From Deltaproteobacteria bacterium (GTDB lineage: Bacteria; Myxococcota_A; Polyangia; Polyangiales; JADJMO01), in assembly GCA_025363655.1 (NCBI GenBank), contig JANYDK010000111.1, positions 1 to 64,000 on the forward strand: DNA of 64,000 bases, read 5' to 3'. Positions 29,524 to 37,966 of the stretch are shown here, one piece after another. Both the position numbers and the translations under genes were made by a program. Position 1 is the first letter of the stretch. Every line of letters starts with the position of its first letter. Under the pieces are notes generated by a model. That model ran no database searches, had not been told where the DNA came from, and saw only the letters and a program-made list of their open reading frames with translations.

Positions 29524-30822
29524 ATGCGTCGTGTCCAGCTCGCTTGTCTCGTCGCCGCCTCGCTCACCTTCGCAGCCTGCAGCGATGCCCGTGACACGTC
29601 TCCCGTGGCGACGACGGCCGCGCCCGTCATCCACGGCACGCTCGACACCGGCACGACGCACGACACGGTCGTCTACCTCTCGTTCCTCATCGACGCGGCC
29701 ACCGGCATGGGTGGGGCCTGCACTGGCACGCTGATCGCGCCGAACGTCGTCGCCACCGCGCGACACTGCGTGTCGAACATCAACGAGTCGGTCTACCCGC
29801 CGACCGTCGGCGCCGACTTCGTCCCCAAGAACATCAAGGTCTACATGCACACCAACCCGGTGGGCACGGGCGCGTTCCATTCGTCCGACGGCTATGGGGT
29901 GACGATCGTCCACGATGGCGCGACGACGCTGGAAAACAGCGATTTTGCGCTCCTCGTGCTCAACAAGAACATCAGCACCGACTACTCGCCCGTGCGCCTC
30001 GCGGCGGCGCCGACCAACGGCGAGCGCGTCTACGTCGTCGGCTACGGGCTCACCGAGCTCTCGACCGACAAGACGCCCGAGCCCATGCAGCGCTACTGGC
30101 GCGACAACCTCGCGGTCTCCGGTGTCGGGACTTCGAGCGGTGTCGGGTCGCGTGAGCTGTGGATGGGCGAGTCGATCTGCCAAGGCGACTCGGGCGGGCC
30201 GGTGATGGATCACACGACGGGCGCGCTCCTCGCGGTCACCTCGCGTGGCGGCAATGGCAAGAAGGGAACGACCACGAACCCGTCGATCCCTTGCGTCGGT
30301 TCGAGCACGCAGAACATCTTCACGCGCGTCGACGGCTTCGCCGCGATGATCAAGAGCACCCTGGCGACGGTCGGCCGAATTCCGTGGGAGGAAGGCGCGC
30401 CGAAGCCCGACGAGCCGACGACACCGCCCCCGCCGCCGCCGCCCGAGAAGGGTGCGCTCGGGGCCACGTGCGCGTCGCCCGCCGACTGCAATTCGGGCAT
30501 CTGTATCGGCGTCGGTGGCGCGCAGCTGTGCTCGCAGACGTGCGACAGCACGACCCCCTGCCCGTCGGGATACGAATGCAATTCGGGCTATTGCGCGCCG
30601 GCCTCGGCGCCGCCGCCTCCTCCTGCCGACGCGGGCACGACGCCACCACCGGCCGAAGACGGCGGGACGGGAAACCCCGACGACGTCAACACCAGCTCGA
30701 AGGGCGGTTGTTCGATCGAGTCGAGAAGCTCGAACGACAACGAGAGCGGTGTCGGCTTCTTCGGTCTCGTCGCCCTGGTCGGTCTCGGCGCCGCCGCGCG
30801 CACTCGACGCCGCGGCGCATAG
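29524..30822 (+). CDS. trypsin-like serine protease with lipobox and MYXO-CTERM tail
   Basis: 432 residues. GGAGGAG precedes the ATG. Signal peptide LACLVAASLTFAAC; Cys19 fits a lipobox. Chymotrypsin-fold catalytic triad: His81 in TARHCVS, Asp140 in NSDFALL, Ser223 in GDSGGP. Then Pro runs, a Cys-rich module (CASPADCNSGIC to CNSGYC, eight cysteines), another Pro linker, and a C-terminal sorting tail: GGCSIES, hydrophobic helix VGFFGLVALVGLGAAA, then RTRRRG. This Cys/helix/Arg layout is the MYXO-CTERM type. Extracellular or surface digestion is likely, consistent with a predatory or scavenging lifestyle. Confidence 0.93.
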   Translation: MRRVQLACLVAASLTFAACSDARDTSPVATTAAPVIHGTLDTGTTHDTVVYLSFLIDAATGMGGACTGTLIAPNVVATARHCVSNINESVYPPTVGADFVPKNIKVYMHTNPVGTGAFHSSDGYGVTIVHDGATTLENSDFALLVLNKNISTDYSPVRLAAAPTNGERVYVVGYGLTELSTDKTPEPMQRYWRDNLAVSGVGTSSGVGSRELWMGESICQGDSGGPVMDHTTGALLAVTSRGGNGKKGTTTNPSIPCVGSSTQNIFTRVDGFAAMIKSTLATVGRIPWEEGAPKPDEPTTPPPPPPPEKGALGATCASPADCNSGICIGVGGAQLCSQTCDSTTPCPSGYECNSGYCAPASAPPPPPADAGTTPPPAEDGGTGNPDDVNTSSKGGCSIESRSSNDNESGVGFFGLVALVGLGAAARTRRRGA

Positions 30823-30834
30823 TCGACGATGCGC

Positions 30835-32286
30835 CTACTCGGTTTCGAAAGAGACCACTTCCGAGGCGTCGAGCCGCGGAATGGCCTTTTTCACGGCCTC
30901 TTCGAGATCGGCGGCCGTGCCGACGACGACGACGACGAGGTTGTCGAGATCGAGGCGCGTCTTCAGCGCGGCGTTGGCGCCTTCGAGCGGCACCGCGCGC
31001 ACGTGCTCGACGTACGCGGTGTGGTAGTCGGCCGCGAGCCCGTACAGCTCTTCGTCGACGGCCTGTCGAACGCGCTTGAAGGGCGTGTCGATGTCGAACG
31101 CGTAGGACTCGCCGAGGTAGCCCTTGGCGAACCCCAGCTCGGCGTCGCTGATGCCCTCTTTCACGAACTTCTCCAGGAGCTCGAGCTCGAGGGCGATGCA
31201 CGCCGCGGCGTCGGTGGCGGCGGGGAAGGTCCACATCGAGAAGGCCTCGCGCTGCCGATCGATCGGGAGGCGACTGTAGGCGCCGTACGACCAGCCACGG
31301 ACGCTGCGCACCTCTTTCATCAGCCGCGCGGTGAACGTGCCGCCGAAGACGGTGTTGGCGACGTGGAGCGACGTGTGATCGCCGTCCTTCGGGTGCGTGC
31401 CGAGACCTCCGATGAGAATTTGCGTCTGCGTGCGCGCCGGCTTGTCGACGAAGACGAGGCGACGCCCCTTGGTCATCGTCGGCGCCGGGGTCGGATCGAC
31501 GATCGCGGCGCCGTCGGGGAGCGCGGTGACGAGCGGGAGGATGAGCTTCTCGACGTCGTCGCGGGTGACGTCGCCGGCGATGCCGAGGACCACGTTTCCT
31601 CGTCGAAAATGCTTGGCGTGGAAGGCGACGACGTCGTCACGAGTGATGCCCGGGATGCTCTTGGTGGTGCCCGACGAGCCGCGGCCGTACGGGTGATCGC
31701 CGAAGACCGCCTTGCGGAAGAACTTGGTCGCGAGCGAGCGATCGCTGTCGCGCGCTTCGATGAGCTCGGCGACGGCCTCACGACGGAGCCGACCTAGTTC
31801 GTCCTCGGGGAACGTCGGATGAGCGATGACCGCAGTGACGAGCTTCAGGAACGGCTCGAGGTTGCGACGGATGACCTGCGCGTGGATGTTGATGGTCGAC
31901 GTCGACGTGTCGACGGAGAGCTCGCCGCCGTAGCGATCGATGGTCTCTTCGATGACGTCGGCGGTGTACCCGACCGCGCCGCGGCGGAGCATGCGCGCGA
32001 ACATGCGCGCGAGGCCACGTTTTTCCGCGGGATCGAAGGTGCTGCCGCTGCGGAAGGAGATGGAGATGTCGACCAGCGGGAGCTCGTGGCTCTCGACGAG
32101 GTAGGCGACGGCGCCACCGTCTCCGACGAGCTTGGTCGGCCTCGCTGCAGGCACGGCGCTGCTCGACGCGCCACCTTCGGGGCCCGGCGGCTCTGCCTGC
32201 GCGCTCGGCGCGTGCGTCAGGAGGCGAGCCCCGAGGGCGGAGGCGACGAGCCCTTGCAACAGCATCGGACGGGTGCGCGCGCTCAT
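30835..32286 (-). CDS. M16 family protein, non-catalytic subunit
   Basis: 483 residues, two M16 half-domains. The position of the zinc motif reads GLARMFARMLRRG, so HxxEH is missing and the protein cannot hydrolyse peptides alone. It keeps VDISISFRSGSTFDP and the C-terminal substrate-clamp motif region (LMKEVRSVRGWSYGAYSRL, the R...Y pair). Signal peptide ending in APSAQA. Its ATG overlaps the stop of the active partner (ATGA), as in known heterodimeric bacterial M16 peptidases where one chain supplies zinc and the other the R/Y motif. Confidence 0.9.
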   Translation of the reverse strand: MSARTRPMLLQGLVASALGARLLTHAPSAQAEPPGPEGGASSSAVPAARPTKLVGDGGAVAYLVESHELPLVDISISFRSGSTFDPAEKRGLARMFARMLRRGAVGYTADVIEETIDRYGGELSVDTSTSTINIHAQVIRRNLEPFLKLVTAVIAHPTFPEDELGRLRREAVAELIEARDSDRSLATKFFRKAVFGDHPYGRGSSGTTKSIPGITRDDVVAFHAKHFRRGNVVLGIAGDVTRDDVEKLILPLVTALPDGAAIVDPTPAPTMTKGRRLVFVDKPARTQTQILIGGLGTHPKDGDHTSLHVANTVFGGTFTARLMKEVRSVRGWSYGAYSRLPIDRQREAFSMWTFPAATDAAACIALELELLEKFVKEGISDAELGFAKGYLGESYAFDIDTPFKRVRQAVDEELYGLAADYHTAYVEHVRAVPLEGANAALKTRLDLDNLVVVVVGTAADLEEAVKKAIPRLDASEVVSFETE

Positions 32287-33836
32287 CGGAGACCTCCCCA
32301 CGGCATCGCCCCGTGCGGCAGTGATTTGGCGGTGGCTTCGGCGTCGCCGTCGTCACCTTCTTCGTCGTCCCCATCCTCTTCGGCGCTGCCGGCGGTGCCG
32401 TCGGGGAGGACGACGATGACGGTGCGGTGCTGATCGAGGAGATACGTCTGGGCCACGCGCAGCACGTCGGCGGCGGTGATCGTGCGGTACTGATCGAGCC
32501 GCGCAAAACCGGCTCCTGGATCGTCGAGGACGGTGTCGTAGAAGCCGATTTGCTCGGCCTTGCCCGACGCCGTCTCCATCCCTTGGAGGAAGCCGAGCTC
32601 GAGGCGACTCTTCGCCTTCTCGAGCTCGACGGGCGAGACGCCGTGCTCGCGCATCAGCGTCACCTCTTTCGCGAGCGCGGCCTCGAGCTCGACGGCGGTG
32701 TGGGCCTCGCGCGCCGTCAGGTACATTTCGTAGAGCCCCGGATCGGCGAAGGTGCCCACCCAACCCCGCAAATCGGTGGCGATTTCCTGCGATTTCACGA
32801 GCGAGCGATAGATGCGTGACGAGCGACCCCCGAAGAGGATTTCGTTGAGCACCGTCAGCGCGGCGTGATCGAGGCTGTCGAGCGGCGGCGCCTTGTAGCC
32901 GATCATCACCTTCTCGGTGGCCGTCGGCTTCTTCACCGTGGCGCGACGCTCGGCGTCCTGGGTCGGCTCTTTCGGATAGTCGCGCGCCGGAATCTGCGAG
33001 GGCGGGAGCGCGCCGTAGGCGTCCTGCACGAGCTTCAGCGCATCGTCGACGACGACGTCACCGACGATGACCACCGTCGCGTTGTTCGGCGCGTAGTACG
33101 TCTTGTAGAACGCCTCGCAGTCGCTGGTGGTGAAGTCTTGGATGTCCTTCATCCAGCCGATGGTCGGCCAGTGGTACGGGTGCTTCGTGAAGGCCGTCTG
33201 GTAGAGGAGCTCGTTCACGCTTCCCTCGACGTCGTCGTCGACGCGGTAGCGACGCTCGTTGGCGACGACTTCTTTCTCGCTCGAGACCTGCTTGTCGCGG
33301 AGGATGAGGTTGGCCATTCGATCGGACTCGAGCTGCACCGCCAGCGCCAGCTTCGGGGCGGGCAGGCTCTCGTGGTACATCGTCCAGTCGAGCCAGGTGC
33401 CGGCGTTCGACTCGGCGCCGTTCTCTTCCAACTTGCGATCGAACTCGCCCGCCGCGAGGTGCTTCGTCTCGTTGAACATCAAATGCTCGAAGAGGTGCGC
33501 GAGGCCTGTTTTTCCAGGCTTTTCGTCGCGTGAGCCGACCTTGAACCAGGTGTGGTAACTGACCACCGGCGCGCCGCGATCGATGAGCAGGAGGATCTTC
33601 AATCCGTTGCCCATGCGATAGCGCGCCACCTTCATCGCCGGTCCGAACGCCGCCTCGCCCTCGTAGCTGAGCTGCGAGAGCGCGCTGCGTCCTTCGTTGA
33701 GACGGACGACGCGGGGATCGGGCTGCACACACGCCGTGGTCACGGCCGTCACGGTTGCGGTCATCGAGAGGAACCTCCGGCACCGACGAGAGAGTGAACG
33801 TCCGAAAGACGCCACTCCGGTTGGATGCGCGATCAT
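32283..33836 (-). CDS. M16 family zinc peptidase, catalytic subunit
   Basis: 517 residues. Zinc motif HLFEH at 114-118, with the third ligand Glu194 in VANERR. The N-terminal TATVTAVTTAC may be a short lipobox; export is supported by the neighbouring subunit's signal peptide. The C-terminal half retains an RIYRSLV region, and the tail is acidic (EEDGDDEEGDDGDAE). Expected to degrade peptides as a heterodimer with the coupled inactive chain. The first ATG in frame is used; MTATV is an internal alternative. Confidence 0.92.
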   Translation of the reverse strand: MIAHPTGVASFGRSLSRRCRRFLSMTATVTAVTTACVQPDPRVVRLNEGRSALSQLSYEGEAAFGPAMKVARYRMGNGLKILLLIDRGAPVVSYHTWFKVGSRDEKPGKTGLAHLFEHLMFNETKHLAAGEFDRKLEENGAESNAGTWLDWTMYHESLPAPKLALAVQLESDRMANLILRDKQVSSEKEVVANERRYRVDDDVEGSVNELLYQTAFTKHPYHWPTIGWMKDIQDFTTSDCEAFYKTYYAPNNATVVIVGDVVVDDALKLVQDAYGALPPSQIPARDYPKEPTQDAERRATVKKPTATEKVMIGYKAPPLDSLDHAALTVLNEILFGGRSSRIYRSLVKSQEIATDLRGWVGTFADPGLYEMYLTAREAHTAVELEAALAKEVTLMREHGVSPVELEKAKSRLELGFLQGMETASGKAEQIGFYDTVLDDPGAGFARLDQYRTITAADVLRVAQTYLLDQHRTVIVVLPDGTAGSAEEDGDDEEGDDGDAEATAKSLPHGAMPWGGLR

Positions 33837-33908
33837 CGAAGGACGAAGCGGTAGCGCGGGGCTCTCGTGGGGGGAAGCGCGCCAACGCTCGCCGGAGGTT
33901 TGCCGATT

Positions 33909-34391
33909 TCAGTTGCTGGACGGCTCGGGCGACGCGCTGGTCGAGGTCGACGGAGCGGCGCTGGTGGAGCTCTTGGCGACGGGCAGCGCCGCCGTGGTCG
34001 TCGCGGTGGCGACTTCGCCCTCGAAGACGATGCACGCGGCGCGATAGCCTTTGAGCGTAGTCGTGCCGTTTTTGTCACCGACGACCGAGTCGTTGGCCCC
34101 GAGCATGATGATGCCGTCACAGCCGTACTCGCCGGCCTTGGCGCGCAACTTCGCGAGCACCTTGGTCTGCGAGTCGAGGCTCCAACCTGACTGCTGCTGG
34201 GCCTCGAGGAGGCCGATTTCGCGGTAGGGCCGGTCGGGTTTGCCGGAGAGGAAGACCTCGACGTCGGAAGGCTTCTTCTTCTGGAGGCCCTTCGGCGCGG
34301 TGTTGGTGGGCGCGAACGAGATCGACGTCCCGCAGGCGGCAACGAGGAGGAGAAAGGCGAAACTGGCGAGGTGCGAGAGAGGGCGCTTCAT
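33909..34391 (-). CDS. small predicted lipoprotein
   Basis: 160 residues. Lipobox ASFAFLLLVAAC, Cys followed by Gly. A central compact domain (RPYREIGLLEAQQQSGW..., then AGEYGCDGIIMLGAND) resembles DUF4156/YbjQ-like lipoprotein domains in which a repeated Gly-Cys-Asp motif occurs; the Ser/Thr/Ala-rich C terminus is a linker-like tail. Function unknown. Lies between the M16 pair and the GGDEF/GH1 unit without overlap. Confidence 0.75.
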   Translation of the reverse strand: MKRPLSHLASFAFLLLVAACGTSISFAPTNTAPKGLQKKKPSDVEVFLSGKPDRPYREIGLLEAQQQSGWSLDSQTKVLAKLRAKAGEYGCDGIIMLGANDSVVGDKNGTTTLKGYRAACIVFEGEVATATTTAALPVAKSSTSAAPSTSTSASPEPSSN

Positions 34392-34455
34392 GACGCACGA
34401 CTCTACGGACGCATCCGCTGCGCTCCTGCTCGGTCACCCTGAAGGGTGGCGCGCG

Positions 34456-35601
34456 CTACACCGGCCCGACGACTCGATTGCGGCCGCCCTTCTTCGCTTC
34501 GTAGAGACGGCGGTCGGCTTCGGCGACGAGGCGGTCGCCGTCGTTCGGATCTTTCAGCTCCGTGAACGTGGAGACGCCGAAGCTCGAGGTGACGGGAATG
34601 AGGCGGCCGGTGAAGGCGATTTGCAGCCTTTCGATGCCGCGACGGATGCGCTCGGCGAAGAGCACCGCGTGCGGGCCGTCGATGCCGCGGGCGAGGAGCG
34701 CGAACTCTTCGCCGCCGACGCGCGCAAAGACGTCTTCGAGTCGGATGACCTTCTGGATGGCACCCGCCACCGCCTTCAGCACCTCGTCGCCGCCGGGGTG
34801 ACCGTAGGTGTCGTTGACCTTCTTGAAGAAGTCGATGTCGAGCGTGATCAGCGACAGATGCGTCTTGTGCCGCGCGGCGTGCGCCAGCTCGGCCTTGAGA
34901 CGCTCGCTGAAGTGCTTGCGATTGAAGGCGCGCGTCAGCGGATCTCGCACCGCGCTCTCGTAGAGCTGGTGCTGCAGTGCCGCCTCGAGCTCGTCGTGGA
35001 AGCTGAAGCGGACGATGACCTCGGTGCCGATTTGCACCCGCTCGCCGTCGCTCAGCTTGTGGAAGGAGATGCGCTTCTCGTCGACCCAGGTGCCGTTGGT
35101 GCTCTTCAGGTCTTCGACGATGAAATCCTGGCCCTGGCGGACGATGCGCGCGTGCTTGCGTGAGACGCCGTCGCTGTCGAGGTGCACGGTCGACTGCGGA
35201 CCGCGCCCGAGGATGGTCTCGTCGCCTTCGATCTTGAACATCTGCCCGGCGCGCTGTCCGGCAATCACCGTCAAATATGCTTGTTTTGCGGGGGCGACGA
35301 CCTGCGGCCGATACGCCGGCGCGCCGACGACGGTGGCGCCGACCCGCGTCGCCTCGGTGTCGTCGAACGTCGGCGTCGCCGGGAACATCGAGCGCAGGAC
35401 GAAGCCATCGCGGCTCGAAGGCGGCCCCCCTGGAGGGTTGTTGCCGAACGAGCCCGGCGGCACCGGCACGTTCTGCGGAATGATCGGCAGCGGACCGGAG
35501 TCACGACGTGGGTCGGGTCGCTGCACCATCTCCTCGACCACGTCGGACTTGGTGTTCTGACGATCGAGCGCACGCTTCGGCGGCTTGGGCGACTCGGCCA
35601 T
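34456..35601 (-). CDS. FHA-domain diguanylate cyclase (GGDEF), second copy
   Basis: 381 residues. Low-complexity N terminus (1-100, Pro/Gly-rich), FHA domain about 108-200 (LGRGPQS, SRKHARI, STNGTW), GGDEF domain 210-380 with GGEEF at 296-300 and RxxD (RLED, 287-290). Aligns along its length with the protein at 11-1021, including YESAV.DPLT.AFNRKHF. Its ATG shares one base with the stop of the GH1 gene (TGATG), so the two are translationally coupled. Makes c-di-GMP in the cytoplasm; FHA ligand probably a phosphothreonine on a kinase target. Confidence 0.92.
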   Translation of the reverse strand: MAESPKPPKRALDRQNTKSDVVEEMVQRPDPRRDSGPLPIIPQNVPVPPGSFGNNPPGGPPSSRDGFVLRSMFPATPTFDDTEATRVGATVVGAPAYRPQVVAPAKQAYLTVIAGQRAGQMFKIEGDETILGRGPQSTVHLDSDGVSRKHARIVRQGQDFIVEDLKSTNGTWVDEKRISFHKLSDGERVQIGTEVIVRFSFHDELEAALQHQLYESAVRDPLTRAFNRKHFSERLKAELAHAARHKTHLSLITLDIDFFKKVNDTYGHPGGDEVLKAVAGAIQKVIRLEDVFARVGGEEFALLARGIDGPHAVLFAERIRRGIERLQIAFTGRLIPVTSSFGVSTFTELKDPNDGDRLVAEADRRLYEAKKGGRNRVVGPV

Positions 35602-37202
35602 CAGGGCGCTCCGCAAAGGATGGGAGTGGCGTAGGCCGGCAGCGCGTCGATGGTCGTAGCCGCGAGCTTCCTGCTACTGGCGATTTGCTGGTAGACCGCG
35701 ACCGCCGCCGTCGGAGTGCGCGTCTTCGCCGCGGACTTGTAGTCGACGCGGTAGAGGCCGAAGCGTGGACAGTAGCCGCGATCCCACTCGAAGTTGTCGG
35801 TGAGCGACCAGAAGAAGTACCCGCGGACGTCGACGCCGTCGTCGGCGATCGAACGACCGACCTCCCAGAGATGCTCCGCGAGATAGCGCGCCTTGTTCTT
35901 GTCTTGCTGATCACCGATGCCGTTCTCGGTGATGTAGATGGGCAGCTTGTACTTCGCGGCCTGCTTGAGGACGACGCGGAAGCCCTGCGGGAAGATGTCC
36001 TGACTCATGTCCGATTTGGGGAGATCGTCGGGCATGCTTTCGTACGTGGGAAGGCCGCCGATGTAGGGGAGCTTGAGCTCGGCCGAGAGGACACCGTTGC
36101 CGTAGAAGTTGAAACCGATGAAGTCGACGTGACCCTTCAGGCTCGGGTCGCCCTTGCGGTCCTTCGGTCCGTCGAGCTTCCCGTCGAGGTCGTCGTCGTA
36201 GTCGCCGAAGACGAGGGCGTCGTAGGTCCACTCGTTGAAGAGGTGGTCGACGTTCTTCGCGGCGGCGACGTCGCCCTCCTCGCAAGGGTCCCGCGGATAA
36301 AATACGCGATGCTGCGGAGCGAGCGAGACCTGCACTTTGTTGCCGGTGCCGGCGTCGACGGTGTCGCTGGCGTGGAGGGCCTCGTAGACCGCAGCGTGCG
36401 TCCGCAAGAAGGCCTTGGCCGCGCCGACCATGCGGTCGAGATCGAGCAGCGAACCCGGCGGATGTTTGCGCGCGACGTAGGCGCCGAGGAGAAGGAGGAA
36501 GGGCTCGTTGACGGTCAGCCAGTCGTCGATTTCGCCGCCGAACTCCTTCCCCATGCGCTTTGCGAACTCGGGAAATGCAGCCTGGAACTCCGGCCGCTCG
36601 AAGGTCTGCGGCTGGGTCGGCTGGGAGATGTCGTCGAAGTAGTCGGGCGTCGCGAAGTGGTGGAGCGTGACGAAGGGCCGGATGCCCGCGGCCTTCAGCT
36701 TGGCGAGCAGCGAGTGGTAGGCGGCGAGCGCGGCCTTGTCGGGCGTGTCGGCGTCGAAGGCGACCTTCGTCGGGTAGATGCGCGACCACTCGATGGAGAA
36801 GCGGTACGAGTTGAGCCCGGCGTCCTTCAGCGCCTTCACGTCTTCGTCGACGTGGGCGAAAGCGTCAGGTCCGTCGTCCGGCTTGTCGCCGTTCTGGATG
36901 TGCCCCGCGACGTTCGCCCATTGGTACCAATCGGCGTGGACGAGGCCCTTCTCGATTTGCATGCCGGCGCTGGCTGCACCGAAGAGAAAGCCGCTGGGAA
37001 ACGTGGTCTCGACGCCCGGACTGCGCACGTACGCAGGAATGGCCGCACCGGCGCCGCAGGTCGGTCCGCTGTCGACGGCCACGTCGCTACCGGCGTCGAC
37101 CGCCGGTCCCCCGGAATTGCTGCTCGAAGAGCACGCGAGCAGGGGGACGACGACGACGGTGGCCGCGAGGCAGCCACTCGACGCCCAGACACGCTTCAGC
37201 AT
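35601..37202 (-). CDS. exported glycoside hydrolase family 1 (beta-glucosidase-like) lipoprotein
   Basis: 533 residues. Lipobox VVVVPLLAC, Cys24 followed by Ser, then a Ser/Asp-rich linker. TIM-barrel GH1: acid/base Glu233 in TVNEP, nucleophile Glu426 in ITENG, FGAASAG near the start and WSLTDNFEW at the end. Normal GH1 are cytoplasmic; this one carries a lipid anchor and so should act on the cell surface on beta-linked oligosaccharides. Start ATG at 37202 gives the signal peptide; TAGCCT seven bases upstream could be a -10 for a leaderless message. First gene of a unit with the FHA-GGDEF gene. Confidence 0.93.
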   Translation of the reverse strand: MLKRVWASSGCLAATVVVVPLLACSSSSNSGGPAVDAGSDVAVDSGPTCGAGAAIPAYVRSPGVETTFPSGFLFGAASAGMQIEKGLVHADWYQWANVAGHIQNGDKPDDGPDAFAHVDEDVKALKDAGLNSYRFSIEWSRIYPTKVAFDADTPDKAALAAYHSLLAKLKAAGIRPFVTLHHFATPDYFDDISQPTQPQTFERPEFQAAFPEFAKRMGKEFGGEIDDWLTVNEPFLLLLGAYVARKHPPGSLLDLDRMVGAAKAFLRTHAAVYEALHASDTVDAGTGNKVQVSLAPQHRVFYPRDPCEEGDVAAAKNVDHLFNEWTYDALVFGDYDDDLDGKLDGPKDRKGDPSLKGHVDFIGFNFYGNGVLSAELKLPYIGGLPTYESMPDDLPKSDMSQDIFPQGFRVVLKQAAKYKLPIYITENGIGDQQDKNKARYLAEHLWEVGRSIADDGVDVRGYFFWSLTDNFEWDRGYCPRFGLYRVDYKSAAKTRTPTAAVAVYQQIASSRKLAATTIDALPAYATPILCGAP

Positions 37203-37331
37203 CTTCGTCAGGCTACACCGTAACTGGGCACGGTTGGGCGCCGCCGTACGGCACGCACTATCCACTTTCGTCACCACGTCAAAAGATGCGCTGCACGCGC
37301 TCTCGGCCACGACCTGGGCTATATGATTTGC

Positions 37332-37877
37332 ATGCGGATCGGTTGGGTCGCTTCCGGAGTGGTGGTGTTGGCGGTGCTCACGACCGGCTGTCCCCCCAAG
37401 GGGAAGGGCAGCGAGAGCGGCAAGAGTGGCGGCGATGCCCACCCTCTGGCGCGCCAAGTCGCCCCCGACGTGACGTTGAAGCTACAAAAGGGCGGGTCGT
37501 GGCACCCAGGCGACGCGAGCGGCAAGGTGCTCTTGATCGACTTCTGGGCGACGTGGTGCGGACCCTGCAAAGACAGCTTTCCCAAGCTCGAAGGCCTCAA
37601 GGGCAAATACGAGGGCAAGGGGCTCGAGGTCGTCGGCGTCAACGAGGACGAAGATGGCAAGGGCATCTCCAGCTTCCTCACGCTCACCGGCGCCACCTTC
37701 ACCATCGCGCTCGATCCCGCGCAGGACGCCGGCAATACCTACGGCGTCCAGAACATGCCGACCGAGTTCTTGATCGACCGCAAGGGCGTGGTCCGCTTCG
37801 TCCACGCCGGCTACCACTCCGACTCGATGGACGAGCTCGACGCCGAGATCCAGCAGCTGCTCAGCGAGCCACCGTGA
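37332..37877 (+). CDS. TlpA-like thioredoxin-fold lipoprotein
   Basis: 181 residues. Lipobox VVLAVLTTGC with Cys20 followed by Pro. Thioredoxin domain from about residue 40, with the redox pair Cys76/Cys79 in ATWCGPCK and the cis-Pro in NMPTEFLID. TlpA/ResA-type proteins reduce periplasmic disulfides, for example for cytochrome c maturation or metallocentres; target unknown. ATG chosen at 37332; an ATG three codons earlier overlaps TATATG/TATGAT (37320-37327), which looks like the -10. Stands alone. Confidence 0.93.
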   Translation: MRIGWVASGVVVLAVLTTGCPPKGKGSESGKSGGDAHPLARQVAPDVTLKLQKGGSWHPGDASGKVLLIDFWATWCGPCKDSFPKLEGLKGKYEGKGLEVVGVNEDEDGKGISSFLTLTGATFTIALDPAQDAGNTYGVQNMPTEFLIDRKGVVRFVHAGYHSDSMDELDAEIQQLLSEPP

Positions 37878-37880
37878 TTT

Positions 37881-37896
37881 GAACCCCTCGGGGTTC
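37881..37896. repeat. perfect 16-bp inverted repeat after the TlpA gene
   Basis: GAACCCC, TC, GGGGTTC. No T-run follows on either strand, so it is either a weak stem ending the TlpA message or a protein-binding site before the kinase gene, whose start is 70 bases further on. Confidence 0.5.
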
Positions 37897-37966
37897 GAGG
37901 ACGTGGGGAGGGCCGCGGCGATCTCTCGCCTGGTCTTCCCGGATGTCATGCTACCGTTTCGGGGTC

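Noticed and set aside
37870-37896. tRNA-like T-arm on the minus strand (GGGGTTCAAATC)
   Set aside because: No T-stem pairing on the 3' side, no acceptor or anticodon arm; the bases belong to a simple 16-bp inverted repeat.
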